The notes under the pieces are model-generated. The model was not told where the DNA came from and did not search any database. It saw only the letters and a program-made list of their open reading frames with translations. Made by a program: the position numbers and the translations under genes. Below are positions 4,664 to 5,634 of a stretch of 5,634 nucleotides of DNA, in pieces (within the stretch, counting starts at the first letter, position 1; each line of letters starts with the position of its first letter). Source of the DNA: Acetobacteraceae bacterium (GTDB lineage Bacteria > Pseudomonadota > Alphaproteobacteria > Acetobacterales > Acetobacteraceae); contig PLSZ01000629.1 in the NCBI GenBank assembly GCA_003164305.1, positions 1 to 5,634 of the forward strand, given 5' to 3'.

Positions 4664-5634
4664 TCAGTTGATCATCGTGATCGCGCCCTTGAGCGTCAGC
4701 ATGGCCTCTCCCTTGAGCGATGTCATCAGGCCTTTGATGTCGGTCGAAACCTGGCCGGCGACCGCGATCATCATGCCTTTGATCGTCACGCCCGTGTTGT
4801 CGAGCGTCAGCGTGCTCTGGCCGACCTTGAGGTTGATCGAAAGCTTCGATTCGATGTTGATCGCCTGCGCCGCCGTGATGCTGATGGCTCCCGCGCTCGC
4901 GTCTACCTTGATGTTGCCCAGAGAGACCGTGGTCGTCTGGTTGCCCTTGCTGACAGTCGTCGTGTCGTTGCCGGTGTCGATCTTCAGGTCGTGGTTGCCC
5001 TTGGACACCTCGTACAGGCTGTTGCCTTTCGACACCGTCAAAGAGTGATCGCCGGTCGAAACGGTGACTGTGCTTTTGCCCTTGTCGATGGTCGATTTGT
5101 AATCGCCGTCCGTCACCTCGAACGTATGATCCTTGGTGATCGTGATGGTCTGCTTGCCCTTCACCTGGATCGTTTCATCGACCTTGACCAGCACCATCCG
5201 GCAGTTATCGACGGTCAGCGATTCGTCGTGCTCGACCTCGGTGGTCAGGTCCTTTTCGGCGTGGATGAAGATCAGTTCGCTGCCGGACTTGTCGTCGAAG
5301 GTCAGTTCGTTGAACTTGCTGGTGTCGCCCTTCAGGCTGGACCGCGTGCGGAAGCCGGACTTGGTCTTGTCGGCGACCGCGTAGATCGGCGTCGAGACGC
5401 CGTTGTACAGGCCGCCGATGACGATCGGCCGGTCCGGATCGCCATCGACGAAGGCCACCGCGACCTCGGTGCCGACCCGCGGGATGAACTGGGCGCCCCA
5501 GCCCTTGCCGGCCCAGGGCTGGATGACGCGAGCCCAGATGGAGGCGTTGCCGCTGGCTTCGTTGCGCCAGTCCCAGTAAAAGCGCACTTTCACGCGGGCG
5601 AGATCGTCGGTGTAGATTTCCTCGCCGTCCTGCA
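4664..5634 (-). CDS. vgrG: T6SS spike protein VgrG (5' half beyond the window edge)
   Basis: VgrG (TssI) forms the trimeric needle at the tip of the Hcp tube and carries effectors out of the cell. The frame is open from the right edge and ends with TGA at 4666-4664, giving 322 visible residues of a protein usually 600 or more, so the gp27-like base is missing. The visible part begins with the E-I-Y-T-D-D ... R-V-K-V-R-F-Y-W-D-W entry to the gp5-like OB fold. It continues with W-A-G-K-G-W-G, F-I-P-R-V-G-T-E-V and G-D-P-D-R-P-I-V-I-G-G-L-Y-N (64-77). The beta-helical needle follows, including seven consecutive nine-residue units (176-238), and it ends in a T-L-K-G-A-I-T-M-I-N type terminus. There is no C-terminal effector extension, so this is a structural VgrG that would deliver cargo through a separate PAAR or adaptor protein. 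The next gene starts 1 base after its stop. Confidence 0.96.
   Translation of the reverse strand, partial: QDGEEIYTDDLARVKVRFYWDWRNEASGNASIWARVIQPWAGKGWGAQFIPRVGTEVAVAFVDGDPDRPIVIGGLYNGVSTPIYAVADKTKSGFRTRSSLKGDTSKFNELTFDDKSGSELIFIHAEKDLTTEVEHDESLTVDNCRMVLVKVDETIQVKGKQTITITKDHTFEVTDGDYKSTIDKGKSTVTVSTGDHSLTVSKGNSLYEVSKGNHDLKIDTGNDTTTVSKGNQTTTVSLGNIKVDASAGAISITAAQAINIESKLSINLKVGQSTLTLDNTGVTIKGMMIAVAGQVSTDIKGLMTSLKGEAMLTLKGAITMIN
4919..5107 (-). repeat. seven 27-base repeats coding the VgrG needle
   Basis: Seven consecutive nine-residue units, each beginning with Gly followed by Asn, Asp or Lys (for example G-D-H-S-L-T-V-S-K and G-N-D-T-T-T-V-S-K), run through the VgrG needle without a break in period. 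An additional nine-residue and an eight-residue unit precede them. At the DNA level TTGCCCTT-like blocks recur on the plus strand in step with the period. The pattern fits a regular beta-helix or beta-prism shaft. Confidence 0.75.

Noticed and set aside
4644..5048. 134-codon plus-strand ORF opposite vgrG with hydrophobic character, considered as an immunity or membrane protein
   Set aside because: Its hydrophobicity is the complement of the Lys/Asp/Asn-rich VgrG repeats; it is antisense to a certain gene.

Overview
The window is a GC-rich stretch (about two-thirds G+C by eye) of a type VI secretion system (T6SS) locus. All recognisable genes are read from the minus strand. In transcription order (right to left) they are: vgrG (spike; its 5' half lies beyond the right edge), a small T6SS-linked protein of unknown function, an FHA-domain protein of the TagH/Fha type with a very long Pro/Ala-rich linker, the TssJ outer-membrane lipoprotein, and TssK (baseplate; its 3' end lies beyond the left edge). 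The GC content, the gene order and the style of the VgrG, TssK and FHA proteins suggest a Gram-negative proteobacterium. An alphaproteobacterium (for example Rhodospirillales/Acetobacteraceae-like) is my best guess, but a betaproteobacterium cannot be excluded.

Layout: 1-953 tssK (partial); 954-1300 a 347-base gap with dyads, a long inverted repeat and a 40-codon candidate leader ORF; 1301-1759 (or 1789) tssJ; 1786-3864 tagH/fha; 3865-4071 a roughly 200-base gap full of short repeats and dyads; 4072-4662 unknown protein; 4664-5634 vgrG (partial). The genes form two tightly packed blocks. vgrG and the unknown gene are 1 base apart. tagH and tssJ touch or overlap by 4 bases, depending on the tssJ start. 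Each block is followed by a structured non-coding gap.

How the genes work together: VgrG forms the trimeric puncturing tip on the Hcp tube. TssK is the trimeric baseplate component that links the tail to the membrane complex. TssJ is the lipoprotein that anchors the TssJLM membrane complex to the outer membrane. The FHA protein is expected to act in post-translational (Thr-phosphorylation) control or scaffolding of assembly. The unknown protein is probably linked to VgrG loading or regulation, judged only by its position.

The core genes are ordinary T6SS components. The less ordinary material is in the junctions. A tandemly triplicated ribosome-site/start motif sits at the tagH-tssJ junction. 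A near-identical 17-base dyad lies upstream of both tagH and tssK. Mutually exclusive hairpins are possible between tssJ and tssK. A 40-codon ORF ends in an ATGA overlap with tssK. I saw no transposon, CRISPR array, tRNA or rRNA.
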